Assembly (NCBI RefSeq): GCF_009862265.1
Contig: NZ_WWGX01000104.1
Coordinates: 297,464 to 361,463, forward strand
Direction: 5' to 3'
Length of the DNA stretch: 64,000 nt
Source: Streptomyces sp. SID8352
GTDB taxonomy: Bacteria; Actinomycetota; Actinomycetes; Streptomycetales; Streptomycetaceae
Shown here: piece by piece, positions 61,701 to 64,000 of the stretch
Layout: every line of letters begins with the position of its first letter
Numbering within the stretch: position 1 is the stretch's first letter
Program-made: the position numbers and the translations under genes
The notes under the pieces: model-generated
The model's input: the letters and a program-made list of their open reading frames with translations, nothing else
Database searches by the model: none
What the model was told of the DNA's origin: nothing

Positions 61701-62059
61701 CAGCAGACGCTAACAGGGCGGCTGTGAGGTTTGAAGTCCCCGTGATGGACCCTGCTGGTCGACTCACATGGCTGCTGCGAGAAGGTGCTGGAGGCGGGTG
61801 AGTCGTGACGTCCGGACTCCTGCTGGCGGAACGCCGCTGAGCCATCCACGTGGACGAGGTTGAGGGCAGCGGCGGTCAAGATGTGCTGGAGGTGGGTGCG
61901 TGCGAACCCGCGGCGGCGGCCTCGGCGTCGGGCTGCTCGCAAGCGAGCCAAGATGCCGAAACCGCGCCGCCCCGAACTGGGACCCCTGCGTCCCAGGATC
62001 AGGCTGTCCAGCGGGGGGATTTCACTCCGGAGGGTATCCCTGGAAGCCGACGCCCACGG
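61701..62059. other. intergenic region, no gene seen
   Basis: About 360 bases between LysR start and a small membrane-protein stop. Contains only shadow frames. The 61700-61760 part is the likely LysR promoter; no operator symmetry noticed. Confidence 0.3.
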
Positions 62060-62311
62060 CTACGGCATGAGGGCCCGCACCCCGGCGACCGCGAAGACCA
62101 GACCGACGAAGGCCAGCAGGACTCCTGAAGCGCGCTGATCGGCAGGCTGCGCCGGGGGAGGCGTCATTCGACGTAGCCGCTGCGGCAACTGCTCGCGCTC
62201 CAGGAACTGGCGGGGATACAGGCGGGTCACCATCCCTCGGTAGTCGACCGCCCACAGGGCTCCGAAACTCAGGGTCATAAGCCCGAAAGCCACGAGCACG
62301 AGCGCTTCCAT
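62060..62311 (-). CDS. small membrane protein, two helices
   Basis: 83 residues. Helix 1 EALVLVAFGLMTLSFGALWA, a basic loop (TRLYPRQFLEREQLPQRLRR), helix 2 ASGVLLAFVGLVFAVAGVRA. ATG 62311 was preferred to the upstream in-frame start at 62347. Layout is reminiscent of the protein at 48131, without clear sequence identity. No family recognised. Confidence 0.55.
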   Translation of the reverse strand: MEALVLVAFGLMTLSFGALWAVDYRGMVTRLYPRQFLEREQLPQRLRRMTPPPAQPADQRASGVLLAFVGLVFAVAGVRALMP

Positions 62312-62659
62312 CGCAATACCGCCGTCACCTGACACGTCGCAGAGCAATGCTCAGGACTTGTGGACAAGCTCTTCGGGTAGCACGCAGGGGCACACCCTAC
62401 GGATGAGTGATCAGCAAGTCATCGAGTAGACCCGTGTTCGCAGCATGGGTCAAGGCCCTTGCGGGCCCTGTCCCACCGAGCCTTCCCCGAACTGGAACAG
62501 CTGATCTTGATCGAACAGGCCCGCGCCGAACGCCGCTGCCAGCCGACCTCTCCCACGCGGCGGCTCAGCGCCGGGCCCGTGCGGAGCGCGCGGTGAGGGG
62601 GGCCGGGACGGCGGCCACGGTTCCGCAGACGGCGCCGCTGGGCAGAGGAACGCCTGAGG
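62312..62659. other. intergenic region, no gene recognised
   Basis: About 350 bases, including a short AT-richer stretch at 62340-62440. Nothing recognisable. Confidence 0.3.
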
Positions 62660-63090
62660 AGGGAGAAACCCGAGGCGTCGGGCGAGGGGACGTCGTTGAT
62701 GCGGGATGCGCCGGCGACCCACGTCGCGGCGGCCGGCGCTATGAAGCCGAGTACGATCTGGATGTCGGCGTGCTTCGAGGGGCAGATGCCAGATGCCCTC
62801 GTGGCCCGTCCCCTCGGGCGGTGTGAGGGAACGCAGTACGTCGGCGAGGTCCAGGAGCTGCCGGGGCTCGCCCCGTGTCCCGTCCAGGTCACTGATCACC
62901 CGGTCCTGTCGGTGACGGACCTCCCTGTTCTCCTCATGCAGTCCGGTGACGCCCGCCTGGAGCTGTTCAAGGATCTTCAGGCGGCTCTGCATGAGGCCAC
63001 CGTGCAGCGCGGTCAGCCCGACCGCCGGGTCATCGAGACGCTCAAGATGTTCGAGTTGCTGCTGTATCGCCTCCGTACGGGGCGGCGACG
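62660..63090 (-). pseudogene. coiled-coil/membrane protein remnant
   Basis: Leftward frame with convincing helical content: AIQQQLEHLERLDDPAVGLT, ALHGGLMQSRLKILEQLQAG, VTGLHEENREVRHRQDRVIS and PRQLLDLADVLRSLTPPEG. About 30 codons later a different frame gives SKHADIQIVLGFIAPAAATW, which looks like a membrane segment. No start codon with a ribosome site. Probably a degraded gene of unknown family. Confidence 0.35.
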
Positions 63091-63102
63091 GACCGGCTCG
63101 GG

Positions 63103-63290
63103 ATGTTGCTGATGGTGCTGTCCTCGAACGAGAAGGGCTGGCTGCAGCTGTGTTCGGGCAGCGTGGACACCGAGCGGGGCCGTCCGGCGGCGACGGTGGC
63201 GCGGCTGACGGGCTGTTCGCCGACGGGCGGGGCGAAGGTGCTGTCCCGGCTCGAAGAGTGGGACGTGCTGTCGGTGGACCGCCCTGCCCC
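63103..63290 (+). pseudogene. helix-turn-helix scrap
   Basis: The reading RPAATVARLTGCSPTGGAKV then LSRLEEWDVLSVDRP resembles the helix-turn-helix and wing of a replication- or plasmid-type regulator. Sequence on both sides loses resemblance. Not an intact gene. Confidence 0.3.
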
Positions 63291-63458
63291 CGCTCGGGCC
63301 GGCACACGGCACAGGGACACGAGTGGCGCTCCCGCAATCCCATGCCGTCTTCAAGGACGTCCGGAATTTCACTGTCGAGGTCTGCGGAGATTGGGAGAGG
63401 CTGCTGAGCCCACGGGCGTCACCATGATGTCGCTCGTCAGTCTCACAAGAAAAAGACC

Positions 63459-63995
63459 GTGCTCACTGCCGCCGTGGCCGCATCGCTCGCCCTCGTCGCC
63501 TTCGGCGCGAACGCCTCCGCCGACCCGGGCACGGCCAAGGCGAAGGCGACGAAGGCCACCGCCACGAACGGCCTCAGCGGTACCTGGTACAACGAACTCG
63601 GTTCGACCTTCACGGTGACGGCGCACGCGAACGGCAGTCTCACCGGCACATACGACTCGGCGGTCGGCAACGCCGAGAACCAGTACGTGGTGAAGGGCCG
63701 TTTCGACACCCTTCCCGCGCCGGACCACGGCACGGCACTCGGCTGGACCGTCTCCTGGCGCAACAGCTACCGCAACGCCCACTCCGCGACCACCTGGAGC
63801 GGCCAGTACTTCGGCGGCTCCAACCCGCGGATCAGCACCCAGTGGCTGCTGACGTCCGGCACCACCTCCGCCGACCAGTGGAAGTCGACGCTGGTCGGCC
63901 ATGACGAGTTCACCAGGACCAGGCCGTCCGCCGCCACGATCGCCGCGGCCCGCAAGGCCGGCGTGAACGGTGGGGCCCCCTCTGCGCAGAAGTGA
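63459..63995 (+). CDS. streptavidin-family secreted biotin-binding protein
   Basis: 178 residues from GTG 63459. Close to streptavidin throughout: SGTWYNELGSTFTVTAHANG, LTGTYDSAVGNAENQYVV, TALGWTVSWRNSYRNAHSAT, TWSGQYFGG, TQWLLTSGTTS and WKSTLVGHDEF. All biotin contacts are kept: Asn45, Ser49, Tyr65, Ser67, Asn71, Trp100, Ser109, Thr111, Trp113, Trp129, Trp141, Asp149. Cleavage after ANASA (residue 21) gives a DP start as in streptavidin. The signal peptide from this GTG lacks basic residues; in-frame codons just upstream read SHKKKT, a classic basic head, but no start codon precedes them. Secreted tetramer expected; sequesters biotin as an antimicrobial. Confidence 0.93.
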   Translation: MLTAAVAASLALVAFGANASADPGTAKAKATKATATNGLSGTWYNELGSTFTVTAHANGSLTGTYDSAVGNAENQYVVKGRFDTLPAPDHGTALGWTVSWRNSYRNAHSATTWSGQYFGGSNPRISTQWLLTSGTTSADQWKSTLVGHDEFTRTRPSAATIAAARKAGVNGGAPSAQK

Positions 63996-64000
63996 CACGC

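Noticed and set aside
1..64000. CRISPR arrays, tRNA or rRNA genes
   Set aside because: No regularly spaced direct repeats and no cloverleaf or ribosomal signature was noticed in reading; a covariance-model scan would be needed to exclude tRNAs fully.

Overview
The window reads as chromosome of a Streptomyces (or a very close actinomycete). It is uniformly very GC-rich with strong third-position GC, uses many GTG and some TTG starts, often couples genes by ATGA or GTGA overlaps, and carries families typical of the genus: a CspA-like protein beside a DEAD-box helicase, secreted Ser-type tripeptidyl aminopeptidase, a TetR protein with a Cys-rich head, a DUF4157 protein and a streptavidin homologue. 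No rRNA, tRNA or CRISPR array was seen. The density of catabolic operons, regulators and decayed transposases suggests an accessory, chromosome-arm type region.

Layout. 1-14.4 kb: a truncated 3-hydroxyacyl-CoA dehydrogenase start, a HEAT-repeat protein, a secreted peptidase, the tail of a nuclease toxin, a LysR regulator convergent with an MFS transporter/cysteine hydrolase pair, a TetR/drug-exporter divergon, a cold-shock/helicase group and a tandem-duplicated Lrp-type regulator. 14.5-19.8 kb: an operon of MFS transporter, M81 (MlrC-like) metallopeptidase, amidohydrolase and alanine racemase. 19.9-29.4 kb: IS630 and IS5 relics, a nickel/cobalt permease, an amidase/LamB-YcsF pair with a divergent LysR, and a lanthipeptide-exporter-like ABC protein.

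29.5-34.1 kb: a DUF4157 protein ending in a deaminase-like toxin domain, a family III CoA-transferase and a LysR gene. 34.6-44.7 kb: a ten-gene aromatic ring-cleavage cluster (HpaB-type monooxygenase, extradiol-type dioxygenase, RraA-type aldolase, cupin, aldehyde dehydrogenase, RidA-like protein, NCS1 permease, flavin reductase, acyl-CoA-dehydrogenase-like monooxygenase, FAH-type hydrolase). 44.8-48.6 kb: decayed DNA, an endonuclease VII protein, an Nramp transporter and a small membrane protein.

49.0-59.3 kb: a second catabolic island in two transcription units split by a 21-bp perfect hairpin. The first holds a beta-hydroxyacid dehydrogenase, an aldehyde dehydrogenase, two ACMSD-type amidohydrolases, a Rieske ferredoxin and a flavin reductase. 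The second holds an amino-acid permease, a serine-hydroxymethyltransferase-like PLP enzyme and a divergent alanine racemase. 59.5-64 kb: IS5 and other relics, a LysR regulator, a small membrane protein and a streptavidin homologue.

Most notable are the DUF4157-deaminase protein, the SHMT-like/racemase unit with altered active-site residues, and the ring-cleavage cluster whose RidA protein has Cys where the catalytic Arg should be. Family calls are made from motifs seen by eye; no database search was run.
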